Source: Gp6-AA40 sp963772955 | GTDB taxonomy: Bacteria > Acidobacteriota > Vicinamibacteria > Vicinamibacterales > UBA2999 | Direction: 5' to 3' | NCBI GenBank assembly: GCA_963772955.1 | Contig: CAVYZF010000006.1 | Span: 1 to 64,000 of the forward strand | Length of the DNA stretch: 64,000 bases | Shown: piece by piece, positions 25,785-34,164 of the stretch | How positions within the stretch are numbered: position 1 is the first letter of the stretch | Layout of the letters: each line of letters starts with the position of its first letter | Notes under the pieces: generated by a model | Told to the model about the DNA's origin: nothing | What the model saw: only the letters and a program-made list of their open reading frames with translations | Database searches by the model: none | Position numbers and translations under genes: made by a program

Positions 25785-26966
25785 ATGAAGTTAGCAGAAC
25801 GAATGACGCGAATCGGCATCGAGTCCGCCTTCGAGGTGCTGCAGAAGGCGCGTGCGCTCGAGGCCCAGGGCAAGAACATCGTCCATCTGGAGATCGGGCA
25901 GCCTGACTTCCCGACGCCCGCCCACGTGAAGGAGGCGGCGAAGAAGGCGCTCGACGAAGGGTGGACCGGATACGGCCCGACGCCGGGCTTTCCCGATTTT
26001 CGCGAGGCGATTGCCGACTACATCTCAACGTCGCGCGGCATCAAGGTCTCCGGACAGAATGTCATCGTCGTGCCCGGCGGGAAGCCGATCATGTTCTTCT
26101 CGATGCTCGCCGTCGTCGAGCCGGGAGACGAGGTCATTTATCCGAACCCGGGTTTCCCCATCTACGAGTCGGTGATCAACTTCCTCGGTGCGACACCCGT
26201 GCCGATGCCGCTCGTCGAATCGCGCGGCTTTTCGTTCGACCTGGATCTGCTCGAATCGAAGCTCTCCAGCCGTACCAAGATGATCGTGCTGAACTCGCCG
26301 GCGAACCCGACGGGCGGCGTGATTTCGCGCGCGGATCTGGCTCGCATCGCCGATCTCGCGCGCAATCGAGACCTGCTGATCCTCAGCGACGAGATCTATT
26401 CGCGCATCTGTTACGAGGAAGTCCCGTCTTCCATCACGCAGTTCGACGGAATGCTCGAGAAGACAATCATCCTCGACGGCTTCTCGAAGACATATTCGAT
26501 GACCGGCTGGCGTCTCGGCTATGGTGTGATGCCGCTGTGGGTGGCCGACGCCGTCGACAAGCTGATGGTCAACTCGAACTCGTGCACCGCGAGCTTCACG
26601 CAGCGAGCCGGGCTCGCCGCGCTCAAGGGACCACAGGACGATGTGGACAAGATGGTGGCAGAGTTCCGTCGCCGCCGCGATGCGATTGTGAAGGGCTTGA
26701 ACGACATCCCGGGCTTCCGCTGCACGGTGCCCGCTGGTGCCTTCTACGTGTTCCCGAACATCACGGGCACCGGCCTCTCGAGTCGCGAGCTTGCAGACAT
26801 GCTGCTCAACGAAGCCGGCGTTGCGTGCCTGAGCGGCACAGCCTTCGGCAGTTACGGCGACGGCTATCTGCGATTCAGCTACGCGAACTCGCTCGAGAAC
26901 ATCCAGGAGGCGCTCTCGAGGATCCGCAAGCTCTCAGAACGCTGGGCAACAGCGTCGGTCAGATAG
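25785..26966 (+). CDS. Class I/II pyridoxal-phosphate aminotransferase (aspartate-type)
   Basis: The 393-residue protein shows the fold type I pattern: GYGPTPGFPDFREAIADY near the N-terminus, NSPANPTGG, SDEIYSRI, and the PLP lysine Lys235 in LDGFSKTYSMTGWRLGYG. Close homologues transaminate aspartate, aromatic or other amino acids to 2-oxo acids in the cytoplasm. The exact substrate cannot be read from sequence. The reading frame is intact. Confidence 0.9.
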   Translation: MKLAERMTRIGIESAFEVLQKARALEAQGKNIVHLEIGQPDFPTPAHVKEAAKKALDEGWTGYGPTPGFPDFREAIADYISTSRGIKVSGQNVIVVPGGKPIMFFSMLAVVEPGDEVIYPNPGFPIYESVINFLGATPVPMPLVESRGFSFDLDLLESKLSSRTKMIVLNSPANPTGGVISRADLARIADLARNRDLLILSDEIYSRICYEEVPSSITQFDGMLEKTIILDGFSKTYSMTGWRLGYGVMPLWVADAVDKLMVNSNSCTASFTQRAGLAALKGPQDDVDKMVAEFRRRRDAIVKGLNDIPGFRCTVPAGAFYVFPNITGTGLSSRELADMLLNEAGVACLSGTAFGSYGDGYLRFSYANSLENIQEALSRIRKLSERWATASVR

Positions 26967-26972
26967 AACCTC

Positions 26973-27683
26973 GTGCGTCGGTGCGAGCGCTGCCCGTGGT
27001 CCGTTGTGTTGCCTCTGATGTTCGCATTGGGGTGCGGCGGGACGCCGACGGAACCGTCGTCCGGTCCCTCAACGATTCCCATACCGGGAAGCGAAACACT
27101 CACTGGTCGAGTGACTGATCGCATCACCTCGGCACCACTTCCCGGCGCCACTGTCGTTTTCTCACAGCCTCATCCTTCGCCATATGCGACGGCTGACAGT
27201 TTGGGAAATTACCGTTTGATCGACTTACCAGCCCCGGGCGGCGGCGCCCTGGTCTGGGCTACGGCTGACGGCTACGAAGATGACCTTCATTACTATCGTG
27301 CGGCGTCTCAGGATTTTCGTTTGTATCCCATCGAGCTGATTCCGGCAGGCGGCTCCACGGCGGTGACCGTGCGGCCGGATGACTCACTGTGCTGGAACAA
27401 CATCCACGAGCCGGGATACGGGTCCGATTATGTGTGCCGATTGGTGCGCATCGAGCCGACTGCCGGCGTCCTGACCGTGGAAGCATTCCCCACCGGCGGA
27501 GGAACTCGCCCTCCTCTTGTCGTTGCGGTCAGCGCCGGCACTCGTGTGCTTGTTGAGCGCCTCGGAAACCCCGTGTCGGTGGAGATGACAGGCGGAACCA
27601 AGGTCATCGCATTCGTCTCCATGGGTTCCGGTTCGCCGACAACGCAATCGTTCATGTTGACAACATCAATGGCGCCACGATGA
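26973..27683 (+). CDS. Lipoprotein with carboxypeptidase-regulatory-like beta domain
   Basis: The 236-residue protein begins at GTG 26973. The leader ends in a lipobox (LMFALGCGG, Cys21). LTGRVTDRITSAPLPGATVVF followed by ADSLGNYRLIDLPA is a CarboxypepD_reg-like (PF13620) domain, common in acidobacterial surface proteins. The second half is another beta-rich domain of unknown fold (RPDDSLCWNNIHEPGYG). Confidence 0.6.
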   Translation: MRRCERCPWSVVLPLMFALGCGGTPTEPSSGPSTIPIPGSETLTGRVTDRITSAPLPGATVVFSQPHPSPYATADSLGNYRLIDLPAPGGGALVWATADGYEDDLHYYRAASQDFRLYPIELIPAGGSTAVTVRPDDSLCWNNIHEPGYGSDYVCRLVRIEPTAGVLTVEAFPTGGGTRPPLVVAVSAGTRVLVERLGNPVSVEMTGGTKVIAFVSMGSGSPTTQSFMLTTSMAPR

Positions 27684-27704
27684 CCGGCGAAGAAGTCGTC
27701 ACGA

Positions 27705-27773
27705 CATGAATCAGAGTCGCACTGACAATGTTTTAGAGACGAGGCACAACCATTCGTCTTCTTCTGAGCGGTG
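27705..27773 (-). pseudogene. Duplicate fragment of the prmA 3' end
   Basis: Reading minus, 27773 to 27711 encodes HRSEEDEWLCLVSKTLSVRL and a stop. PrmA ends HRSEEDEWLCLTLERSSVRS with its stop at the same place (29302). On DNA level the 69 bases 27705-27773 align without gaps to 29296-29364 with most positions the same. Upstream of the match the two loci differ, so this is a short gene fragment copy, not a gene. Confidence 0.8.
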
Positions 27774-27804
27774 ATCGGCTGGCGTCAGATAAAACGACGC
27801 TTGC

Positions 27805-27867
27805 CGGTGCGATCCTGATACCTGTCGGTGCGAATTCGAAACGTGTCGGTGCAGGCTCGATCTTGGT
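27805..27867. repeat. Three 21-bp repeat units, opposite in orientation to the prmA array
   Basis: The word CGGTGCGA/CGGTGCAG starts at 27805, 27826 and 27847, an exact 21-bp period. The units match those of the prmA-linked array at 29220 but run the other way relative to the prmA-tail fragment. The whole spacer 27684-28192 has no supported gene apart from the fragment and this repeat. Confidence 0.7.
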
Positions 27868-28192
27868 CGTCGCGATCGCGATCCGGTCGCGATCGTCCCC
27901 GACGGTCGACGGTCTTCCCCTTCAGAACCTAACGCCGGCGAGCTTTCGGTAAGCACTACGGCGTTTAGTCAGGAGTAGTCTCCTTCAGCCCGCCCCAGCC
28001 AAGGCGCAAGCGAGGCCTGATCAACCTCTCGAAGGCGCCTCGGGATTTGCCCCGCCTCGGCGTATACTCGGACATAGGTGCACAGGGGCGCCTTCCCGCC
28101 GAAAGAAGCCTTCACCCTGTTCTCTCGCTGCGCGCGCATTGCGTTTCCAATCGGCCTCTGGAGCGGGGCTGCCGACGAAGATGGAGACCGCA

Positions 28193-28732
28193 ATGATTGA
28201 CCCCGTCCGCGAATTGAAGATCCGGGCCGAGATCCTCCAACATCGGATCGCCTCCCGACAGCCGGCCGCGCTCGCCCGACTCCGCCGACTGCCCGAGTTT
28301 CGAGCCTGCTCAGACGATGAACTGGAAGCGGCCGCCGCACAGGTGCTGCGAAGGCAGTGCCTCACGCTGCTCGCGACCGAACTCGGGTTCCAGGGATGGC
28401 CAGCCGCGAAGGCTGCTCTCTCCGGGACCAGCCCCATTCTGGACTTCGGCACTGTTCTCTATCCCAAGCGGTGCGGCGGGCACTTGAATCTCTGGTACCG
28501 CCGCTATGACGACGCCGTGGCTGGCCGTCACGCTTGCGCCGGCTACCTACTTGCCTATCGTCGCGACTTCATGGTCGTGCAGGGATCGTTCATCGAGGTG
28601 CTCGGCCTTGAACCCACTGCACCTGAGTGGAGTCAGATGGGCTTCGACTGGGTTCGTCCATTGGACGTGCGCGCGCGCACGCGACTGTACGGGGCACTGC
28701 TGTCGCAGCTTCCGTCGGAGGCGGACGCATGA
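28193..28732 (+). CDS. Hypothetical cytosolic protein (179 aa)
   Basis: GGAGA precedes ATG 28193. The N-terminus (ELKIRAEILQHRIASRQPAALARLRRLPEF) looks like a small helical repeat found in front of ankyrin-like proteins in soil bacteria, and the C-terminus is YRRYDDAVAGRHACAGYLLAYRRDF...WVRPLDVRARTRLYGALL. I do not recognise a named family. Its stop overlaps the DinB-like start (ATGA), so the two are cotranscribed. Confidence 0.55.
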   Translation: MIDPVRELKIRAEILQHRIASRQPAALARLRRLPEFRACSDDELEAAAAQVLRRQCLTLLATELGFQGWPAAKAALSGTSPILDFGTVLYPKRCGGHLNLWYRRYDDAVAGRHACAGYLLAYRRDFMVVQGSFIEVLGLEPTAPEWSQMGFDWVRPLDVRARTRLYGALLSQLPSEADA

Positions 28733-29107
28733 CTCCCATGCTTGGGCCAGTGGAGGCCCGTCTCGTGCTGGATCTGGCTGGTCTTCCCAGCCTTCGCTTA
28801 GAGCACACGCTGACCCGCCGAGTTCTCGCAGCGATACCTGCAGCGCACGAACACTATCGGCCCGGGGTCGGGGCGCGCAGCGCCGGCGAGCTTGCCAGGC
28901 ACATCGTCAGCGCGGAGATTCGGTTTCTTGATGGCGCCGCCCACCTCAGGTGATCAGCTTGCGCGTGTCATCGACTACCGAGGCGTTGTGAGAATGCCGG
29001 CGCTTGGGTTCGTGCAGCTCGCCGTGAATCACACGATCCACCAGCGGGGACAACTGTCGGTACACGTAAGGGAAGTTGGTGTGACCGCTCTGCCCATCTA
29101 CGGATAG
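28729..29107 (+). pseudogene. DinB-like protein, truncated and frameshifted
   Basis: The first frame reads LPSLRLEHTLTRRVLAAIPAAHEHYRPG and AGELARHIVSAEIRFLDGAAH, then fails near 28950. The second frame continues SGDQLARVIDYRGVVRMPALGFVQLAVNHTIHQRGQLSVHVR and stops early after IYG. DinB-like proteins bind a metal with three histidines; the HTIHQRGQL block supplies two or more. About 30-35 central residues appear to be missing between the frames, so this looks like a real internal deletion rather than a single-base error. Confidence 0.65.
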
Positions 29108-29219
29108 CGCCGCCGCACGGCGTCAACGCGCGGAAACTGACGGACTACTCCTCCCTTGTTGCCCAGTGTTGACCGAATCAGCCGACCGTGTTGAATTGGG
29201 CAGGTCATTCTTCAGGCAG

Positions 29220-29320
29220 ATCGCACCGACAATGGTCGACGATATCGCACCGACGAGAATCGAGATCGCACCAACATGAGTCAGGATCGCACCGACCAGT
29301 ATCAGGATCGCACCGACGAT
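29220..29320. repeat. Five-unit 21-bp tandem array next to prmA
   Basis: Plus-strand words ATCGCACCGAC/ATCGCACCAAC begin at 29220, 29244, 29265, 29286 and 29307 (spacings 24, 21, 21, 21). On the minus strand the unit is GTCGGTGCGATCCTGAT. The array starts inside the last codons of prmA and would extend the protein with repeated VGAI peptides if the stop were read through. Confidence 0.8.
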
Positions 29321-30135
29321 CTTTCGAGAGTCAGACACAGCCACTCGTCTTCTTCCGAGCGGTGCTCGACGCTCCACGTCGGGAACGCGGCAAGGACATC
29401 GTGCACTTCCACGGACATGAGCCCGCTCATGACGAGTGAGCCCCCGCGCGCCACGAAATCCTGAAGCGTCAGCGCGGCCGAGATCAGCAGTCCGCCCGTC
29501 AGGTTTGCGATGACGACGTCGGCGGCTCCGACGTCCGTTGCTCGCAGGTCCGCCACGAGCATCGTCGCCTCCGCGTGTGGGTTCCATTCCAGGTTCTCCC
29601 GCGCGGCCGTGATCGCATCCGCATCGTCATCGATCCCGACAGATCGACTCGCGCCGAGAAGGCTCGCGGCAATCGCGAGAACACCGGATCCCGTGCCGAC
29701 ATCGAGGACTGTGCGTCCTGTCATGTTCAGCCGCTGCAGCGCATCGATGCACAAACGCGTCGTCGCGTGGTGCCCGGTGCCGAAGCCCATCGATGGCTGG
29801 ATGACAACCACGAGCTCGTTCGTGGGACCCGCCGGTACATCCCACGGCGGCGCGATGATGATATTGCCGACGCGCACAGCGCGAAGGCTGGCCTGCGATC
29901 GCGCGGCCCAGTTCTCGTCTGGGACATCGACCGGCTCGATGCTGGCGTCTGGGAATTCGAGCTTCAACGCAGCGGCGGCTCGATCGCGCTCGCTCGGACT
30001 GCCGAAGAATACCCGCCAATCATCAGGAGAGCGCTCGTCGACGGCTGACGCGTCATAGTCCACGAGCGCAGCCTGCAGCAATTCCGGGACGGGACAGATG
30101 TCGAGCGCGGGCCAGCTGCGAACGGCGTCGTTCAC
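29302..30135 (-). CDS. prmA: Ribosomal protein L11 methyltransferase
   Basis: The 277-residue protein has the SAM-binding motif TVLDVGTGSGVLAIAASLLGA, the PSMGFGTGHHATTRLCIDAL block just before it, and DVVIANLTGG, all diagnostic of PrmA. It methylates several sites on ribosomal protein L11 in the cytoplasm. It lies 3 bp after dnaJ in the hrcA-grpE-dnaJ-prmA series, an order common in many bacteria. The last residues (HRSEEDEWLCL) are duplicated at 27.7 kb. The reading frame is intact. Confidence 0.92.
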   Translation of the reverse strand: MNDAVRSWPALDICPVPELLQAALVDYDASAVDERSPDDWRVFFGSPSERDRAAAALKLEFPDASIEPVDVPDENWAARSQASLRAVRVGNIIIAPPWDVPAGPTNELVVVIQPSMGFGTGHHATTRLCIDALQRLNMTGRTVLDVGTGSGVLAIAASLLGASRSVGIDDDADAITAARENLEWNPHAEATMLVADLRATDVGAADVVIANLTGGLLISAALTLQDFVARGGSLVMSGLMSVEVHDVLAAFPTWSVEHRSEEDEWLCLTLERSSVRS

Positions 30136-30138
30136 CGG

Positions 30139-31285
30139 CTAGCCGAAGATGTCTTTGACGCGGTCGAGCAGTCCCTTGTCGGCGTGCTCCGAGGTCGGTG
30201 TGGGTTCGAATGCCTCGTTCGGCAGTGTCGCGGCCAGCTGTTCGAGCAGCTTCTTCTGTTCCTTCGTCAGCTTCTTCGGCGTGTCGACCCGGACCGTGAC
30301 GAGCAGATCACCGTGACCGCGACCGCTGACGTCGGGCATGCCCTTGCCGCGCACGCGGAACGTCGAACCGCCTTGCGTGCCCGATGGAATCACGAGCTCC
30401 TGATCGCCGTCGAGCGTCGGAACCTTGATCTCGCCGCCGAGCGCGAGCGTGGGGAAGTTGAGTGGGATCTCGCAATACAGATCGTTGCCGTCCCGCTGGA
30501 AGAACGCATGCTCCTGTACGTGGACGACGACGTAGAGATCGCCCGGCAGGGCCGCCGCCGGGACCGGCTTCACCTTCACCGCTGAGGCGTAGCCGCTGTC
30601 CGGTTGCGATTCCGGCCGGGATGCGGACGCTCAGTTTCTTTTCCTTCTGAACGCGTCCGGCTCCGCGACATGTCTGGCAAGGCTTGGACACGATCGAACC
30701 GGTGCCGCGGCATTGGCCGCAGGTTCTCGCGACGGTGAAAAAGCCTTGCTGATACCGAATCTGTCCCCGTCCCTGACACTGCGGGCACGTCGTCGGCGTC
30801 GTGCCGGGCGCAGCGCCGTTGCCCTTGCAGGTCTCGCAGATCTCCTGACGTGGAATCTGGAGCGACGCCTCGGTGCCTTTGGCTGCTTCGGCGAACGAGA
30901 TCTCGAGGTCGTAGCGGAGGTCCGCACCGCGCTGTGGGCCGCCTCGCCGCCGGCCGGTGCCGAACGCGTCGCCGAAGCCGAAGATGTCGCCGAGACCGCC
31001 AAGGATGTCTTCGAAGCCAGAGAACGCGTTGGGATCGAAGCCGCCGGTGGCTGCGCCACCGAGACCGGCGTGGCCGAAGCGGTCGTACATGTGCCGTTTG
31101 TCCGTGTCGACGAGCACGGCATAGGCTTCCGCCGCTTCCTTGAAGTTGTCCTCGGCGCTCTTGTCCCCGGGATTGCGATCGGGATGGTACTTGAGCGCGA
31201 GCTTGCGGTACGCGCTCTTGATCTCCTGACCTCGGTGGACGGTACGGGTGACGCCCAGGACTTCGTAGTAGTCTCGTTTACTCAC
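30139..31285 (-). CDS. dnaJ: Chaperone DnaJ (Hsp40), one frameshift
   Basis: The J domain begins MSKRDYYEVLGVTRTVHRGQ and has HPD in KYHPDRNPGD; a one-residue insertion lies between helices I and II (TVHRGQEIKSAYR). A Gly/Phe-rich linker follows, then four CxxCxGxG-type zinc repeats (CETCKGNG, CPQCQGRG, CGQCRGTG, CQTCRGAG). The C-terminal client-binding domain is reached after a frameshift near 30545 (GPAGDLYVVVHVQEHAFFQR to the end LLDRVKDIFG). DnaJ delivers unfolded protein to DnaK. It overlaps grpE by 4 bp. Confidence 0.93.
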
Positions 31286-31788
31286 GCGGCTTTGGCCACC
31301 TTCACCATTGCGGGCCGAAGCAGCTTATCGCCCAGCATGTAGCCACGCTGCAACTCCTCGATCACCTCGCCCTCGCGATGGAACGGGCTGGTCTCGTGGA
31401 TCACGGCCTGATGAAAGTTCGGATCGAAGTCGGCGCCGAGTGCCTCGATGGGGGTCACACCGCGCTTGCGCAGGAAGTCGAGCATCTGCTTGTGGATCAG
31501 CTCCACGCCTTTGCGCAGCGAATCGCCATCGGGGGAGGGCGCCTGCATCGCCCGCTCGAAATTGTCCACGATCGGAAGGAGCTCAGTCAGGATGTCCGCC
31601 TTCATGAAGTCGGCGAGATCGCGGCGCTCGCGCTCCACCCGCTTGCGGTAGTTATCGAACTCGGCGGCGGTGCGCAGTAGACGGTCCTGGAGGGAGTCTT
31701 TCTCGCGCCGGAGCTCATCGAGCGCGTCGTTCTGACCTTCCGCTTGCTCCGGTTGCGGATCCTGATCGTTGAGAGCCTGTTCTGTCAT
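31282..31788 (-). CDS. grpE: Nucleotide exchange factor GrpE
   Basis: The 168-residue protein has an acidic start, a long coiled-coil helix (LDELRREKDSLQDRLLRTAAEFDNYRKR), and the C-terminal beta-wing signature VIHETSPFHREGEVIEELQRGYMLGDKLLRPAMVKV. It releases ADP from DnaK. It overlaps dnaJ by 4 bp and follows hrcA by 40 bp. Confidence 0.94.
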   Translation of the reverse strand: MTEQALNDQDPQPEQAEGQNDALDELRREKDSLQDRLLRTAAEFDNYRKRVERERRDLADFMKADILTELLPIVDNFERAMQAPSPDGDSLRKGVELIHKQMLDFLRKRGVTPIEALGADFDPNFHQAVIHETSPFHREGEVIEELQRGYMLGDKLLRPAMVKVAKAA

Positions 31789-31801
31789 TGTGATTCGCAG
31801 G

Positions 31802-31821
31802 GCGGAGGCTCGTGCCTCCGC
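31802..31821. promoter_or_regulatory. Perfect 8-bp stem-loop between hrcA and grpE
   Basis: GCGGAGGC and GCCTCCGC pair across a TCGT loop in the 40-bp gap between the two genes. No T run follows on the minus strand, so an RNA-processing or stability element is more likely than a full terminator. Confidence 0.45.
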
Positions 31822-31828
31822 GATAGTT

Positions 31829-32878
31829 TTAGTGGGCGTCGCGGAGCACGCGCGAAACGGCTTGCGTCGTGCCGTCTACGAGCGCGATCGTCCGCGAGTA
31901 GTGCATGCGCGTTGGACCGATGACACCGACTGTTCTCGTCGTGCTGCCCTCGACCGCCGTGCATGCAATCAGACTGAATCGACGCAAATCGGGCGAGGTG
32001 TGTTCGGTGCCTATCACCACCGTCAGCCCTGGACCATCGATGTACGCGTTGAGCAGATGCATCATCCGCTCTTTTTCTTCCATCATCTCGAACAGTGCAC
32101 GCAGCGTGACCGTGGACACGCCTTCGTGGGGGCCGTGCTCGAGGAGCGAGGCCGCACCATCGAGGTGGATGGTGTGCACGTTCGGAAGATGCTGAAGTGT
32201 CGAGTGGGCAAGCTTCAACGCGCGCGCAAGCAGTTCGTCGTAGAGCGTTCGTTCCTGACGGAGCCGTGCCTGCACCGCATCACGCACCTCGAAGAGCGGC
32301 AGGCCGGCAAACTCCGTGTTCAGGTATCGCGCCGCTTGTGCGAGGTCGTCCGGTCGGATGCGCTCGCCGGCATCCACGACCTTCTGCGTCACCTGATTGT
32401 TTCGCGCGACCACGACCACCAGGATCTGCGAACCGTCGAGAGGAATGAACTCGATCCGCTGCAGCACCGCGGCATCGTCCGCGGAAAGCGCGAAGCCGAC
32501 GTGTTTGGCGGCACGCGACACGAGGTGCGAGACCGCAGCCAGCAGATCGTCCATGAGCGGCGTCTGGACCTGCTGACGTCGAAGCTGTTGTTCGACGTCG
32601 ACGTGAGAGACTGCGGGCGTTCGACTTTCGAGCAGCATATCCACGAACACGCGGTAGCCGAGATCCGTGGGCACGCGACCGGCCGAGGTATGAGGCTGGT
32701 GCACGTAGCCGTGCTCTTCGAGTTGCGCCAGCACGTTGCGAACAGTGGCTGAGGACAGGCCAAGGCCACTCCGGTGCGCAATGATCTGCGACGACACCGG
32801 TTCTCCGCTGTCGATGTACTCGCGCACCAGGGTCGCGAGTAACCGGCGTGACCGTTCAGGCAGTTCGAAGGAAACCAT
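31829..32878 (-). CDS. hrcA: Heat-inducible transcription repressor HrcA
   Basis: The 349-residue protein begins with the family's winged-helix (RSRRLLATLVREYIDSGEPVSSQIIA, GLGLSSATVRNVLAQLEEHGYVHQPHTSAGRVPTDLGYRVFVD) and ends with the GAF-like and IDD regions (VIGTEHTSPDLRRFSLIACTA, GPTRMHYSRTIALVD). HrcA represses chaperone genes by binding CIRCE. No CIRCE inverted repeat is visible upstream of hrcA here. The gene leads the hrcA-grpE-dnaJ-prmA operon. Confidence 0.94.
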   Translation of the reverse strand: MVSFELPERSRRLLATLVREYIDSGEPVSSQIIAHRSGLGLSSATVRNVLAQLEEHGYVHQPHTSAGRVPTDLGYRVFVDMLLESRTPAVSHVDVEQQLRRQQVQTPLMDDLLAAVSHLVSRAAKHVGFALSADDAAVLQRIEFIPLDGSQILVVVVARNNQVTQKVVDAGERIRPDDLAQAARYLNTEFAGLPLFEVRDAVQARLRQERTLYDELLARALKLAHSTLQHLPNVHTIHLDGAASLLEHGPHEGVSTVTLRALFEMMEEKERMMHLLNAYIDGPGLTVVIGTEHTSPDLRRFSLIACTAVEGSTTRTVGVIGPTRMHYSRTIALVDGTTQAVSRVLRDAH

Positions 32879-32910
32879 TACAAATCAGGAGCTTAGGGCC
32901 TACAGATCGA

Positions 32911-32916
32911 ATTATA
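32911..32916 (-). promoter_or_regulatory. Perfect -10 hexamer upstream of hrcA
   Basis: On the minus strand TATAAT sits at 32916-32911, about 33 bp before the hrcA ATG and in the 41-bp gap after xdhC. No good -35 lies 16-18 bp upstream, so it is only a candidate promoter. Confidence 0.35.
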
Positions 32917-32919
32917 GCC

Positions 32920-33753
32920 CTATTTTCGCAGCGCCCCTTCCCATCGCATGCTGACGGCAGCGACGCGGGGATCGGAGATCTTGCCGTGCTTCGCGGCGAT
33001 GAGCTGCGCGACGATGCTCACGGCGATTTCCTGCGGCGTAATCGCACCAATGTCCAGACCGACTGGCGCGTGAACGCCTTGAAGCATCTGCGGTGCGGTG
33101 CCTTCCTCGACCAGCGCATCGAAAATGCGCCGCACTTTTGCCTTGCTGCCGATCAGGCCGAGATAGCGCAGCGGCGCGACCGTGAGGGCGCGTAATGCGT
33201 CGAGGTCGTGCGTATGGCCGCGCGTGACGATCACCGCGTAGGCCGTGGGTGGAAGCGTGTGCGTGGCGAGCCACTCCGGGATGTCGTGGACGATGACGTC
33301 GATCCCCTCGCCGAATCGCTCCGAGCTTGCAAACTTCTCGCGGTCGTCGATCACGTGCACGCGAAAGCCGACTTCGTGCGCGAGCTTCGCCACGAAGTAG
33401 CCGACGTGTCCGGCACCAAACACGTAAACGTCAGGCGATGCCTCCACCGGTTCGATGAAGACCTCCATCTGGCCTCCGCAGACGAGCCCTGTTTCCTGTG
33501 CGAAGTCGTCGTTGAGCTCGTACTTGACGTTCAACGGGCGACGGTTCGTGATCGCCTCGCGCGCCTTCCAGAACGCGTCGTTCTCGTAGCAGCCGCCGCC
33601 AATCGTGCCGACCGTCCGGCCATCAGGGTAGACCAGCATCTTTGCCCCCACGCGCTGAGGCGTGGACCCATGGGCGGCGACAATCGTCACGAGCGCGACT
33701 TCCTCGCCGCGCTCGAGCGCCTCCGCCAGGGCGGCAAAGACCTCTTGATTCAT
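32920..33753 (-). CDS. xdhC: XdhC/CoxI family molybdenum-cofactor maturation factor
   Basis: The 277-residue protein contains the N-terminal XdhC/CoxI domain (GEEVALVTIVAAHGSTPQRVGAKMLV, GTIGGGCYENDAF) and a C-terminal NAD-binding-like domain (VYVFGAGHVGYFVAKLAHEVGFRVHVID, YAVIVTRGHTHDLDALR). Homologues bind Mo-cofactor and insert it in its sulfurated form into xanthine dehydrogenase or CO dehydrogenase. No such target enzyme is in the window. Confidence 0.85.
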   Translation of the reverse strand: MNQEVFAALAEALERGEEVALVTIVAAHGSTPQRVGAKMLVYPDGRTVGTIGGGCYENDAFWKAREAITNRRPLNVKYELNDDFAQETGLVCGGQMEVFIEPVEASPDVYVFGAGHVGYFVAKLAHEVGFRVHVIDDREKFASSERFGEGIDVIVHDIPEWLATHTLPPTAYAVIVTRGHTHDLDALRALTVAPLRYLGLIGSKAKVRRIFDALVEEGTAPQMLQGVHAPVGLDIGAITPQEIAVSIVAQLIAAKHGKISDPRVAAVSMRWEGALRK

Positions 33754-33801
33754 TAAGAGAAATTATAAGAGGGATTCCCGGTTCCTCGTTCCGGGTTCGG
33801 T

Positions 33802-34102
33802 CTACCACCAACGATTGCGGCTGTTTCTGCGGAAGGCACCCACAATCAGCAGAAGAAGCGCGGCATACAGCCCTCGGCGGGCCCAGGTCGTGTTCCGGGA
33901 CTGGAGCGACGAGAGCAGCTTGGCGCCAATGACGGCTGCGATGCCGGCGATGAGCAGGAGCAGGAACGGGTGACTGCGCTGCCGCCGTTCCGTGACCCCA
34001 GGCGCGCGCGGCGCCGCCGTGATGCCACGGGCCCGTATCCCAGCGGTAATCGGTCCAGTTCAGTGGGTCGGAGAACGGGCGACGGTGTCTGGGTCGGAAC
34101 AC
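33802..34102 (-). CDS. Small membrane protein, one frameshift
   Basis: The first frame from a GTG start reads MFRPRHRRPFSDPLNWTDYRWDTGPWHHG. After a frameshift near 33990 the next frame gives two clear membrane helices, HPFLLLLIAGIAAVIGAKLL and GLYAALLLLIVGAFRR, and ends SRNRWW. Two helices with a basic C-terminus suggest an inner-membrane protein. Family unknown; the joined frames make a protein of about 100 residues. Confidence 0.5.
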
Positions 34103-34164
34103 GTCGATTTCGACGGTTCCGTTGCGGCGAAGTTCGCGCCGGGCCGGATTGGCCGTGAACCGGC

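Noticed and set aside
29123..29587. Open frame reading through prmA into the VGAI repeat as a separate protein
   Set aside because: It is a shadow frame of prmA in its first half and has no start or ribosome-binding site of its own.
32879..32935. CIRCE element in front of hrcA
   Set aside because: No TTAGCACTC-N9-GAGTGCTAA or close match is visible; only a short TAGGGC/GCCCTA pair and a -10 hexamer.
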